In this document: one piece after another, positions 7,621 to 15,840 of the stretch
Position numbering within the stretch: position 1 is the stretch's first letter
How the letters are laid out: every line of letters begins with the position of its first letter
Assembly (NCBI GenBank): GCA_012295275.1
Contig: CM022677.1
Coordinates: 17,568,406 to 17,585,905, forward strand
DNA: 17,500 bases
Source of the DNA: Chrysomallon squamiferum
Taxonomy: Eukaryota; Mollusca; Gastropoda; Neomphalida; Peltospiridae
Reading direction: 5' to 3'
Translations under genes and position numbers: made by a program
The notes under the pieces: generated by a model
Database searches by the model: none
Told to the model about the DNA's origin: nothing
Seen by the model: the letters and a program-made list of their open reading frames with translations, nothing else

Positions 7621-7830
7621 TTTATTATGCGAGGGGTGGGGGGAATGGAAATAAGATCAGCCAATGAGAGGGTCCGTTTCAAAATGATTGACACGTTCAG
7701 TCAATTAATTAATCTGATTGTTGTTATCAAAGATATCAGATACATTTAAATGCTTATGAACGCACTTTGATTAAAAAAACGAATACACCGACAAAAGATT
7801 CGTTAATATTGACTATTTAAATAGTAATAA
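7621..7830. promoter_or_regulatory. Candidate intronic cis-regulatory segment
   Basis: This segment is free of simple repeats and has several recognisable transcription-factor words close together: CCAAT at 7661-7665, TGATTGACA at 7685-7693 (PBX/PREP-like, also present in the promoter as its reverse complement TGTCAATCA), AATTAATTAAT homeodomain-type sites at about 7704-7714, and a TCF/LEF-like CTTTGATTA near 7766-7774. It lies about 0.6 kb upstream of exon 2. Motif content is suggestive only. Confidence 0.3.
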
Positions 7831-8009
7831 TTTTGTTAAAAATGCTTAGATGATACATTTTTAAATTGTAACAATACTGTGACAATGAAACAGGTCAAAA
7901 ATAAATTTTAAAGGTAAAATAAAGTTGATAAAAGGTTATATGATAATATTCAGATTGAAACTGTGCACACTATGTTAATGTTTATATGGTGTGTGTGTGT
8001 GTGTTATGT

Positions 8010-8375
8010 ATATACTGGTAGCTGTAAAGATGTATTCTACAGCTGATAATAAAACACTGTTTTATATATATATATATATACTGGTAACTATAAAGATATA
8101 TTCTGCAGCTAATAATAAAATACTGTATATGTGTATATACTATAAAGATGTATTCTACAGCTGATGATAAAACACTGTATATGTGTATATATATATGTAT
8201 ATACTATAAAGATGTATTCTACAGCTGATGATAAAACACTGTATATGTGTATATATATATGTATATACTATAAAGATGTATTCTACAGCTGATGATAAAA
8301 CACTGTGTATGTATATATATATATATATGTATACTATAAAGATGTATTCTACAGCTGATGATAAAACGCTGTGTT
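8010..8375 (+). repeat. ~64-bp minisatellite abutting the exon 2 acceptor
   Basis: There are six copies of a conserved block (TATAAAGATGTATTCTACAG then CTGATGATAAAACACTGT) separated by variable TA/GT dinucleotide tracts. The AG of the TTCTACAG or TTCTGCAG word ends at 8042, 8108, 8160, 8224, 8288 and 8354, giving periods of 66, 52, 64, 64 and 66. The last copy merges directly into the true acceptor tract (GTGTTTGTTTTTCAG, ending 8385). Each copy contains an acceptor-like TTCTACAG followed by a branch-point-like CTGAT, so the array supplies several decoy or alternative 3' splice signals just before the coding exon. Confidence 0.93.
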
Positions 8376-8385
8376 TGTTTTTCAG

Positions 8386-8473
8386 CCGCGCTGGACAGGT
8401 GCATGTACGGCTAGGTGATAGAATGACTGTCCCCACAGACAAAGAATTGAACGATCTACTTGACTTCAGTGCT
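8386..8473 (+). CDS. TCF12/TCF4-like: E-protein (TCF3/4/12, daughterless family) exon 2, AD1 motif
   Basis: This is an internal exon of 88 bp bounded by a good acceptor (TTTGTTTTTCAG, ending 8385) and a consensus donor (GCT|GTAAGT, GT at 8474-8475). The ATG at 8423 reads MTVPTDKELNDLLDFSA. TDKELxDLLDFSA is the hallmark of activation domain 1 at the N-terminus of class I bHLH E-proteins. Its LDFS core binds p300/CBP KIX and the TAFH domain of ETO-family co-repressors. These nuclear factors dimerise with tissue-specific bHLH proteins on CANNTG E-boxes. The vertebrate form also has RM a few residues before TDKEL, as here. The donor is in phase 0 directly after DFSA, where I remember the vertebrate exon ending. 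Upstream of the ATG the frame stays open to the acceptor (RAGQVHVRLGDR), so coding may begin in exon 1. The bHLH domain lies outside the window. Which vertebrate paralogue is closest cannot be told; invertebrates usually have one E-protein gene. Confidence 0.9.
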
Positions 8474-8724
8474 GTAAGTTCCTCTTCTTCTTCTTCTTCG
8501 TTATTTGTTGTTATTATTATTATTATTTTTATTATTATTATTATTATTTGTGTTATTTTTTATTATTATTGTTAGTGTTATTTTTATTGTTATTATTGTC
8601 ATTATTTTTATTATTTGTTGTTAGTGTTATTGTTATTATTATTATTATTTGTTATTGTTATTATTATTATTGTTATTTGTTGTTATTATACTATTTTTTA
8701 TTACTGTAGTTGATTTTGTTATTA
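8474..8724. repeat. (TTC)n then (ATT)n/(GTT)n low-complexity tract after exon 2
   Basis: Starting ten bases after the donor, six TTC-type units (about 8483-8500) are followed by some 200 bp of ATT units interrupted by GTT and TTT. Reading through the donor would give poly-Ser and then hydrophobic low complexity, which supports splicing at 8474. Confidence 0.92.
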
Positions 8725-9075
8725 CATCATCAGTCTACCTGCATTTTGTCCATCACAGGTTTACCTGCGTTAAATTTGTCAAAGGTTTAACTGTGAAAGA
8801 TATGTCTATATTTTGACTGTCAAAGGTTTACCTGTGTTATGACTGTCAAAGGTTTACCTTCATTATGACTGTCAAAGGTTTACCTGCATTTTTACTATCA
8901 TGAGTTTACCTGCATTTTCAGTGTCGCGTACCTGTATTTTACCTTTTCACATATTCACTTGCAATCTGAGTCAGTGATTAACTCTCATTTTGACTTTCAC
9001 AGGGTTATTACAATCATCAGAAGTTTACCTGTATTTTGTCTGTCTACCTCTGTTTACCTTGAGTCTGTGTGTTTT
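8725..9075. repeat. 26-bp degenerate tandem repeat
   Basis: The unit GACTGTCAAAGGTTTACCTG plus about six variable bases is exactly 26 bp in the central copies (about 8815-8890). More diverged copies extend on both sides, seen as repeated GTTTACCTG and TTTACCTG words. No coding frame persists. Confidence 0.85.
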
Positions 9076-9234
9076 CTTGAGTAAGTCAAATGTCGTTTGT
9101 ATAGCCTACAGGTTTAAGGTATGTTGGGTCATACCTAGCATCACCTGCAGGTATGGGTCATGACAGATTAGTTTACCTGGACAATTACCAAAACAGAGAT
9201 CAGCATTTGTAACCCGGATCTGTCTTGTCTATAT
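9076..9234. other. Short unique intron stretch with CACCTGCAGGTA palindrome
   Basis: Non-repetitive sequence includes ACCTGCAGGT at 9143-9152, a perfect 10-bp palindrome overlapping a CACCTG E-box at 9142-9147. No exon is supported. Confidence 0.4.
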
Positions 9235-9273
9235 TTCTATCTATCTATCTATTGATATATTTAAGTGTATGTG

Positions 9274-9311
<38 letters not shown>

Positions 9312-9330
9312 GAGAGAGAGAGAGACATAG

Positions 9331-9425
<95 letters not shown>

Positions 9426-9605
9426 TATGCACAACCAAGCACACATACACACAATGCAGTACAGTACAGTACAGTACAGTACAGTACAATAACATAACAT
9501 AACATAACATAACATAATATACATACACAGATATATATATAATATGCAATACAATATAATATAATATAATATAATATAATATAATATACACAGATATATA
9601 CATTT
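9235..9605. repeat. Complex microsatellite block with tetra-, di- and pentanucleotides
   Basis: The order is (CTAT)n at about 9236-9253, (TA)n at about 9279-9308, a GA run broken once at about 9325-9333 and continuing to 9422, (ACAGT)n pentamers at about 9458-9487, (AACAT)n at about 9489-9517, then (ATAAT)n at about 9554-9592. Open frames on both strands are repeat translations (Glu/Arg, Leu/Ser, Tyr/Cys). Confidence 0.95.
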
Positions 9606-9765
9606 GTAACTGAAATTACAGACATGTTAACTAACATCGTTGATTACCTAGGATCATTGACAGTCTATAATTAACAAGCTGGAGTTTAAAATAATGTATA
9701 GGTGTTTGTTACAGAAGTGAATTGAAATTTGAAATTTGTTACCCTAGCTACAATTATATCTTCAA
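9606..9765. other. Short unique intronic stretch, nothing recognised
   Basis: This is AT-rich, non-repetitive sequence between two microsatellite blocks. No splice-bounded open frame was found. Confidence 0.5.
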
Positions 9766-9925
9766 AAACACACATTCACACACACATACACGCACATTAA
9801 AAATCTATACAGCGATAAAAAATCTATACAGAGATACACATACACCAGTATCTACAAAAACACACACACACACACACACACACAGACACACACACATACA
9901 CATATACACACACACACATCTGCTC
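9766..9925. repeat. (CA)n cluster
   Basis: Several CA runs are interrupted by AT-rich words, including a repeated AAAAATCTATACAG at about 9799 and 9818. The Thr/His-rich open frame across it is an artefact. Confidence 0.88.
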
Positions 9926-10204
9926 TATGCCCCTTTTTCCTTTCATCTGTTACATACTCAGTTTCAAATTTAAATTCATCTGGAAATTCTATTCTCAAGC
10001 AGTTTTGGGATTCCCTGATATCCGAGAATGTTTCTATTGATTTTAAGCTAATAAATTAAAACATGATAGATAACAGCTGTTTAATATGCATCGTATTGCT
10101 AGCGTTACCTTTTGTCTTTTTTTTATTCCTTTTCATTCTTTCTGTCACTCTTCCATTTTTTTTCTCTGTCGCGTTTTCATTATCACTCAATCTTTCTCCT
10201 TCTT
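9926..10204. other. Pyrimidine-rich intron sequence, no gene seen
   Basis: T/C-rich sequence (especially about 10110-10215) gives Phe/Ser/Leu open frames without recognisable content. It ends in an acceptor-like CCCTGTGCAG near 10219, but what follows is repetitive ACTAT sequence, so no exon is called. Confidence 0.5.
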
Positions 10205-10219
10205 TCTCTCCCTGTGCAG

Positions 10220-10770
10220 TGCCATATTTTATTATATTATACTGTACTATAGTATATTATTTTTTGTATGTGTGTATATATAAAGATATATTCTATTTAA
10301 AATGATATAAAAAAATACTGCATATACTACATATAATGTTCTATATTAATAATATATATTATATAAATGCAATAATATATACTATATAAACTATATATAT
10401 TGTACTGTACTGACCCATACTATATACTATACTACTGTACTGTACTATATTATACTATACTATTTTATAATATATAAAAATGTTCAGTACAACATGATAC
10501 AAAACTATGCAATACTATATAATATATACTATATAAACTATACTTTTTACAACTATACTGTATCTATAGTACTTTATATTATTTTACATAATATATTATA
10601 AAACCATATTCTATTAAACATGATATGAAACTATGCAAAACTATATAATATATGTTATAAAACTATACTATACTATAATACGCGCACATTAGTGTTTTAT
10701 ATTACATGATTATATAAAAATATATTTTACATCACATGACACAGAACTATGCAATACTATAAAATAATAA
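10220..10770. repeat. Degenerate ~120-bp tandem repeat built on ACTAT/ACTGT words
   Basis: A long AT-rich block has a recurring order: a CATGATA or CATGACA word, ACTATGCAA, then ACTATA-rich sequence. ACTATGC starts near 10504, 10630 and 10746, spaced about 126 and 116 bp, with a more diverged copy near 10314. Between these marks the sequence is dominated by TACTATA and TACTGTAC words, which suggests expansion from a pentanucleotide repeat followed by larger-unit duplication. Confidence 0.75.
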
Positions 10771-11013
10771 ACACACCACACCCCATCCCATACCAACAAC
10801 ATTTTTATTATATAATATATACATTTTTTTTTTTATCTTTCTCATAATTAGACATATAACAAGAAACAGGTTAAAGATTGAGACTTAGAATGAAAGGAAT
10901 ATAATAAAAAGTAGAGATTCTAAAAATAGCTCGTCAATCCCATTTTCTCCAGCAATGACGTCATACTTTTATTAGCTGCATGGTTTTGTTTGCTTAGCTT
11001 ATTACATGCTAAG

Positions 11014-11044
<31 letters not shown>

Positions 11045-11376
11045 ATTACAAATCTGATATTTTTGTACTGATACCAACATCCATTTTGAAAGGGTAAGAT
11101 GAAAGGGTTTAATCTGGTCTAAACGCTACTTTACTTTATTGTCATACTTTTGTTATTAATAAAGACAGGGTGCCTACAATGCATGATACGATGATAGTTT
11201 TAGTAGTATAAAAATTAATTTTGTTTTAAAAGACCATTTGTACAGCATCAAGATGTATTTTAGTAATTGAGACTTAATTTAAATTTTGTTCACACATAAA
11301 GTTACTTACAGTTATATATAAATGTTTTTGTGTGATGGTGTTTTGAAAAATGCATAATGATAATAATAATAATTAT
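10771..11376. other. AT-rich intron with a full CRE site, no gene seen
   Basis: Mostly unique AT-rich sequence with a 29-A run at 11014-11042. A palindromic TGACGTCA (CRE/ATF) lies at 10956-10963 in a slightly more complex segment (10930-11010), which also has a CTTAGC/GCTAAG inverted pair at about 10995-11012. No coding exon is visible. Confidence 0.5.
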
Positions 11377-11478
11377 ATTGCTTTCTCATGTGTATATATA
11401 TAAATATACATAAATATGAACATACTCATAAAATGACACATATACAGAGAAATTTTTGTGTGTGTGTATATGTGTGTG

Positions 11479-11509
<31 letters not shown>

Positions 11510-11660
11510 AGATAGATATACATTATTTTTTTTTTTTTTTTTAAAATCGCAAACTAGGGGGAAAAAAACTTGAAAGTTTTCTCAGAAAACAGGAGATGAA
11601 ATGTTTATTTTATTATTTGTTAATTTTTTTTCTTTCTTTTTTTTTTTTTTCTGTAAGATT
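11377..11660. repeat. (TA)n/(TG)n microsatellites and T runs
   Basis: There is a TA tract at about 11393-11402, TG/TA blocks at about 11457-11510, then T homopolymers near 11525-11542 and 11636-11650. No gene is supported. Confidence 0.85.
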
Positions 11661-11749
11661 TTAACAAATACAGCAACATGAACATATAACTAGTATCTTT
11701 GTAATCTCTTGAATTTATTGTAAAAATCAATGGTATTGTTATGTCCCAG

Positions 11750-11860
11750 TAAATAAATGTAAGCAAACTATGCTATCGTCATGGTAACCCATGTTTAAGC
11801 TGTGCAACAGATGGTTGCAGTGGAGGGCGAGGCCTGTTTTGGGTTCTGAAATTGATTGTT
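11750..11860. promoter_or_regulatory. Candidate regulatory island with RFX-like and E-box motifs
   Basis: A slightly GC-richer, non-repetitive stretch. GTCATGGTAACC (about 11779-11790) resembles an RFX X-box half-site pair. GCAACAGATGGTTGC at 11804-11818 is a palindrome with 5-bp arms centred on an E-box, CAGATG (11808-11813), of the type bound by E-protein/neurogenic bHLH dimers. It is followed by GTGGAGGGCGAGGCC. Function is unproven. Confidence 0.3.
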
Positions 11861-12073
11861 TTTAATTTTTTTTTTTTTTTTTTATAGATAAGTCATTTGA
11901 TAGAGATTTTGAATTATTTATTTATTATTTATTATTTCATTCATATATATATTTATTTATTTATTTATTTATATATTATTTAGTTATTTCAATGAAATGC
12001 CAGTGAATATTATTTTAGATTTTAGATTTAAAGTTATTGCCTTGTATTACAAAATCCTAAGCATTTTGGTTAA
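11861..12073. repeat. T run and (TTTA)n low-complexity sequence
   Basis: A T run at about 11866-11883 is followed by ATTT/TTTA tetranucleotides at about 11910-11975. Nothing else is recognisable. Confidence 0.8.
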
Positions 12074-12074
12074 G

Positions 12075-12114
<40 letters not shown>

Positions 12115-12140
12115 TATTATTATTATTATTATTATTATTT
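12074..12140. repeat. (AAT)n(ATT)n perfect inverted microsatellite
   Basis: About 12 AAT units turn directly into about 9 ATT units with no spacer, so the tract is self-complementary over some 27 bp of arm. It can form a long AT hairpin or cruciform. Confidence 0.95.
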
Positions 12141-12289
12141 CTGTTATAACAACTAATAATAACAGTAACAGTAACAGTAATAGTAGGAACTACAGATGTA
12201 CAAAACAAATGGTTTTCAAAGCAGTCAAATATTGGTTGTATTATAATAAAATCACATCCTTGAAATTGAATTATATATGTCTGTCTTAT

Positions 12290-12660
12290 TTTCTTTTTAT
12301 TTATTTATCTGAAAAGTGATAGAGAGAGATATAATAAAATTGAATGAGTGAGAAAAAGAATGAAAATGAGTAAAGAATGACATTATATCAACATGCAATA
12401 CAAAGGATATTAAATACCTGTAAACTATTTTTTTTTTATATTTAGTTTAAATCGCTTGGCTTAAATCTGAATATTTTATCATTTTATTATTTATCTGAAA
12501 TAGTGATAGAGAGAAAGAAGATGAAAGAGTAAGAGAAAGAATGAAAATGAATAAAGAATGGCATATAAACATATAATACAATGCATATTGAATAACTGAC
12601 TGTAAACTATCTTTTATACATTAGTTTAAATCTTAATGTCTGCATATCCCTATCTTTATT
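12290..12660. repeat. 187-bp tandem duplication (two copies)
   Basis: GTGATAGAGAGA starts at 12316 and 12503, 187 bp apart. The order ATTTATCTGAAA, GTGATAGAGAG, GAATGAAAATGA, AAAGAATG, CTGTAAACTAT, TTAGTTTAAAT is kept in both copies, which have diverged moderately. Non-coding. Confidence 0.9.
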
Positions 12661-12664
12661 ATTT

Positions 12665-13053
12665 ATAAATTTTTGCATTTTCTTTTTTTGTTTTCTTCCT
12701 TTTTTCACTCACTCTGTTTAAATGTGTGTGTGAATTTAACACGCTGTTTTTTTTTTTCTGCCTGTGTCATATTTTTTTTTATCTCTCAGTCTGTCTCTGT
12801 GCTGTCTTGCTCAGTTTTTATGTCTTTCATTTTTTTTTTCTTTTTTTTTTCTACTACTTGTCTCATTGTTGTAATTCCCTTTATTTCTCTCTTTTTTTCC
12901 TCTCTGAAATCTCTTACTTTCTCTCTCACTTGTTTTTTTTTTCTTTCATTCAGTTAGGCTGGGCTCTCTCTCTCTCTGCCTCTTTCAAATTTCTGTTGCT
13001 GTCTCTCATTTTTCTCTTTTTTTCTCTCTCCTCCTGTTTCTTTTTTTTAATTT

Positions 13054-13129
<76 letters not shown>

Positions 13130-13205
13130 TTTCCCTCATTCTCTGCTATTACCTTTTTATCACTTTATTTAAATCTTTCAGTTCCTTCTTTTTTCTTTTC
13201 TTTTT
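12665..13205. repeat. ~540-bp polypyrimidine tract with (TC)35
   Basis: The + strand is overwhelmingly T and C over this span, with a perfect (TC)35 run at 13057-13126 and many TCTCTC and T-run blocks. The Phe/Ser/Leu open frames over it are compositional artefacts. The long one-sided pyrimidine strand could form triplex (H-) DNA. Confidence 0.9.
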
Positions 13206-14520
13206 TAATTTAAAAACAGAAAAAAAGAAGAAAAAAAAAATTGTCTGTGGGTAGTAATTCTAAAAACAATATTGTCTTCCAGTTAGTCTTAGCCTTTTAT
13301 TTGATAATTAAATTTTCTTTAAAAAAAAAAAAAAATTAAAAAAACCTCTGATAGTATAGTTACGACTTTTTTTCTTGGTTAAAATAATTATATTATTTCA
13401 CGTAATTGTTTACGTTTGAACAGGCAGAAAAAATTGTGAATAATTTAAAATTGTCAGCCATTGGTTACTAAATAACGTCTTAAATGCAAATGAAATATTT
13501 TACTTTTTTTATTTTTTTTTTTTTTTAAAGTGACTTTATTGTTACAGTTTAAAAAAAGAAACAAAACCAAAAAATATATTTATCTATCAGTACTGGTTAC
13601 AGATTATTTTTGATATTATTTTGTTAGTTATTTTTTTTTTAAAAATAACTTTTTTAATGGTGGTTTTTTTTTTCTCTCTCTCTCTCTGCTTTGTCTCTGT
13701 TACAGTTGCAGAATATCAAAATACCTGGCTGTTTTTAAACAATTAACTTACCTGTAATCTGCAGTATATATATATTCCTTTACAAATTAACTGCTTTCAG
13801 TGTTTATTATTTTATTTGAAACGTTTTGCCTGTAAATACAGAAACGGTTAACGTAATTAACTTTATTAATTATAAGTAAATACCGTACTGTAGAATAACA
13901 GGTTTTATTTCACATTATATAGATTTGTATATTGCATACATCTCTATCCATCCATCCATCCATACATTATACATATATACATATGTTTTGTTTTATATGT
14001 CAGAGCACAACTATATATTTAAACTATCTTGAATCCTTTTTCTTAAACAGATCTGGAGGCCCTTTTAAGGTTTCTGAATCTGAATTAATCATTTTTGTAT
14101 ATACATTAATACCTTTGTGGATAATTAGCTTGTATTAATTATGTTTTTATTGGTTTTATTTACATGTCATAAAAGTCCATTATTTCTGTTTGTAGATACC
14201 TTTTAGCAAGTTATTCATTTGAATATTTGCCACATGTACTTTGTGTGTGTGTGTGCGTGTGTTGAATTGTTTGTTTACGAAAATTACTATCTTATTCACA
14301 AATAAAGTTACATATATTTAAAGTTTGAATAATTTAGTTTTGTTGTGAGAAATTTTGTCTGATTTTATTTTAATTGTTTCATTAAGATTAGTAAAAAAAA
14401 AAATTATACTTTTAAAACAAAAATGTTTTTACTTGCAAATTCTGAGTATAAACTTGTGAATCCCATAATTTGTAAACCTGAACATTTGTATAAATTATTT
14501 ATTTCCTAAAAGAAATTTTT
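13206..14520. other. AT-rich intron, no exon supported
   Basis: The stretch contains A and T homopolymers, a (CATC)n tract at about 13944-13963 and a short TG tract at about 14242-14259. Two acceptor-like sites, TCTCTGTTACAG near 13704 and TTTTTCTTAAACAG near 14050, are followed by short open frames without any E-protein resemblance and without a good donor, so I do not call exons. Confidence 0.6.
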
Positions 14521-14544
14521 ATTTTAACTTGAATAATATTATAT

Positions 14545-14637
14545 ATGTGTATATATACACACACACACATATATATTAAGTAATTAAAAATTCCTATCAT
14601 TAATAATAACAATAACAGGAATAATAATTATGTATGT

Positions 14638-14678
<41 letters not shown>

Positions 14679-14840
14679 TATACACACACTACTCAAGACA
14701 CAAACACACACACACACACACACACATATATATTAAGTAATTAAAAATTCCTATCAGTAATAATAATAGTAACAGCAATAACAGGTATTAATAATAATAA
14801 TTTTTCTGTGTGAATTAAATACACACACACACACACATGC
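14545..14840. repeat. ~157-bp tandem duplication with (CA)n tracts
   Basis: TATTAAGTAATTAAAAATTC starts at 14574 and 14731, 157 bp apart. Each copy is preceded by (CA)n plus TATATA and followed by CCTATCA, TAATAATAA and AACA-rich sequence, then another CA run. The (CA)n tract at about 14641-14674 is perfect. Confidence 0.9.
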
Positions 14841-14879
14841 ACTAAACACTTCTAAATACTTTTACACAACTACAGATAT

Positions 14880-15235
14880 AATTTAATTTGTACTGCAACC
14901 ACAAATTTTGACCGGTCCCTTCACTCGTGGCTAACAAATGTTGCCTGTACCCTGCCAGTGTGTGTGTTTTACTCCGACACTAACAAACGTGGATCTGACC
15001 CTTCCCTCGGTGGTGTTCTCTGTGTGGAGGGGTCGGGTGGTGGGGGGGGTGTCTGATCGTGCTGTTTTTAAACTGGCAGTCAGTCACTCCGCAGCTCTGT
15101 CACCTTTGAGTCAAGTTGTATTTGTTCGGCAGCCTCTTTCTGGATTAACTGTGTGTAACACTCGTAAGATAGGCTGTATTTTGTGTGGTGTTGTAGTGTT
15201 TCGTTTTTTCATTTTGTTTCGTTTAAAAAAAAAAA
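14880..15235 (+). other. GC-richer island in intron 2, possible alternative promoter/first exon
   Basis: Base composition becomes GC-richer and CpG-containing for about 330 bp between AT-rich flanks. AACCACAAA at 14897-14905 matches the RUNX motif, and a G-rich GGTGGGGGGGGTG lies near 15037-15050. A 104-codon open frame (14938-15252, starting MLPVPCQCVCF) crosses it, but no domain or E-protein similarity is visible and its last codons run into an A tract. A weak donor, ACTC|GTAAGA, lies near 15162. Best guess: a regulatory island or alternative first exon of the surrounding gene. A fragment of another element is equally possible. Confidence 0.3.
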
Positions 15236-15373
15236 CCCTGGGCAATGTTTAGCTGCTGGCTTGTGTTTTTTTACATTTTGCTGCAGTAGTTTGAGGTTAA
15301 ATCTCTTGTATTTTATTTGTTGTGTGTTATTTCGTCGTTGAATAATTTCATCATAGTTTTTGAGGGATAAAAC

Positions 15374-15399
15374 TTTTTTTTTTTTTTTTTTTTTTTTTT
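15374..15399. repeat. Poly-T run (~26)
   Basis: An uninterrupted T homopolymer. Read on the minus strand it could be a retroposon tail, but no flanking duplication is apparent. Confidence 0.9.
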
Positions 15400-15479
15400 A
15401 ATTGTGTTGAAAATTACTATAGACAGGTTCTGGATTCATTCGAGGTTGTTATATATACATAACAGAAAGGAATTTCAAA

Positions 15480-15840
15480 CTGACAAAAGTTTCTGTAACA
15501 GCAGTTGGATTCTGAAAAAAAGAGTTTGACTGAGAAAAGGATTTCAGATTTGATCTTTTTTTTTTTTCTGAACGAGATTTGGATACTAAAAAAGAAATTT
15601 TTTGACCGAGAAAAGGATTTCGTTTGTGACTGTTAATTTTGAACACGGTTTGGATACTAAAGTGCTTTTGATCAAGAAAAGGATTTCATTGTTAATAGTT
15701 TGCTAAATCAAAGGTATCAAAAGTTTTGACTGACAAAGAGATTTAAATTTTTTGAAAGTGTTGCAAGAGACAAGATTTGGATACGATGGTAAAAAAAAAT
15801 GTTTTTGAAGGATAAAAGGATTTTGTTTCGAAAATTTTTC
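15480..15840. repeat. Degenerate ~70-bp tandem repeat (five copies)
   Basis: The order TTTGGATACTAAA, TTTTTGACTGAG, AAAAGGATTTC, then T-rich sequence recurs. The GGATACT-type mark starts at about 15507, 15581, 15652, 15712 (GGTATCA) and 15778, spaced about 74, 71, 60 and 66 bp. Copies are diverged and non-coding. Confidence 0.8.

Noticed and set aside
9225-9637. Glu/Arg, Leu/Ser and Tyr/Cys open frames on both strands
   Set aside because: They are microsatellite translations.
12673-13172. Phe/Ser/Leu-rich membrane-like open frames
   Set aside because: They are a compositional consequence of a polypyrimidine strand.
13660-13760. Exon after CTCTGTTACAG near 13704
   Set aside because: The frame ends within about 11 codons and no matching protein sequence is seen.
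14040-14138. Exon after TTTTTCTTAAACAG (reading RSGGPFKVSESELI)
   Set aside because: The acceptor is plausible, but the peptide does not resemble the E-protein post-AD1 region, turns hydrophobic and lacks a donor.
14938-15252. 104-codon frame as a separate gene
   Set aside because: There is no domain, the Kozak context is weak (C at -3), the end is in an A tract and no homology is recognised. It is kept only as part of a GC-rich island.
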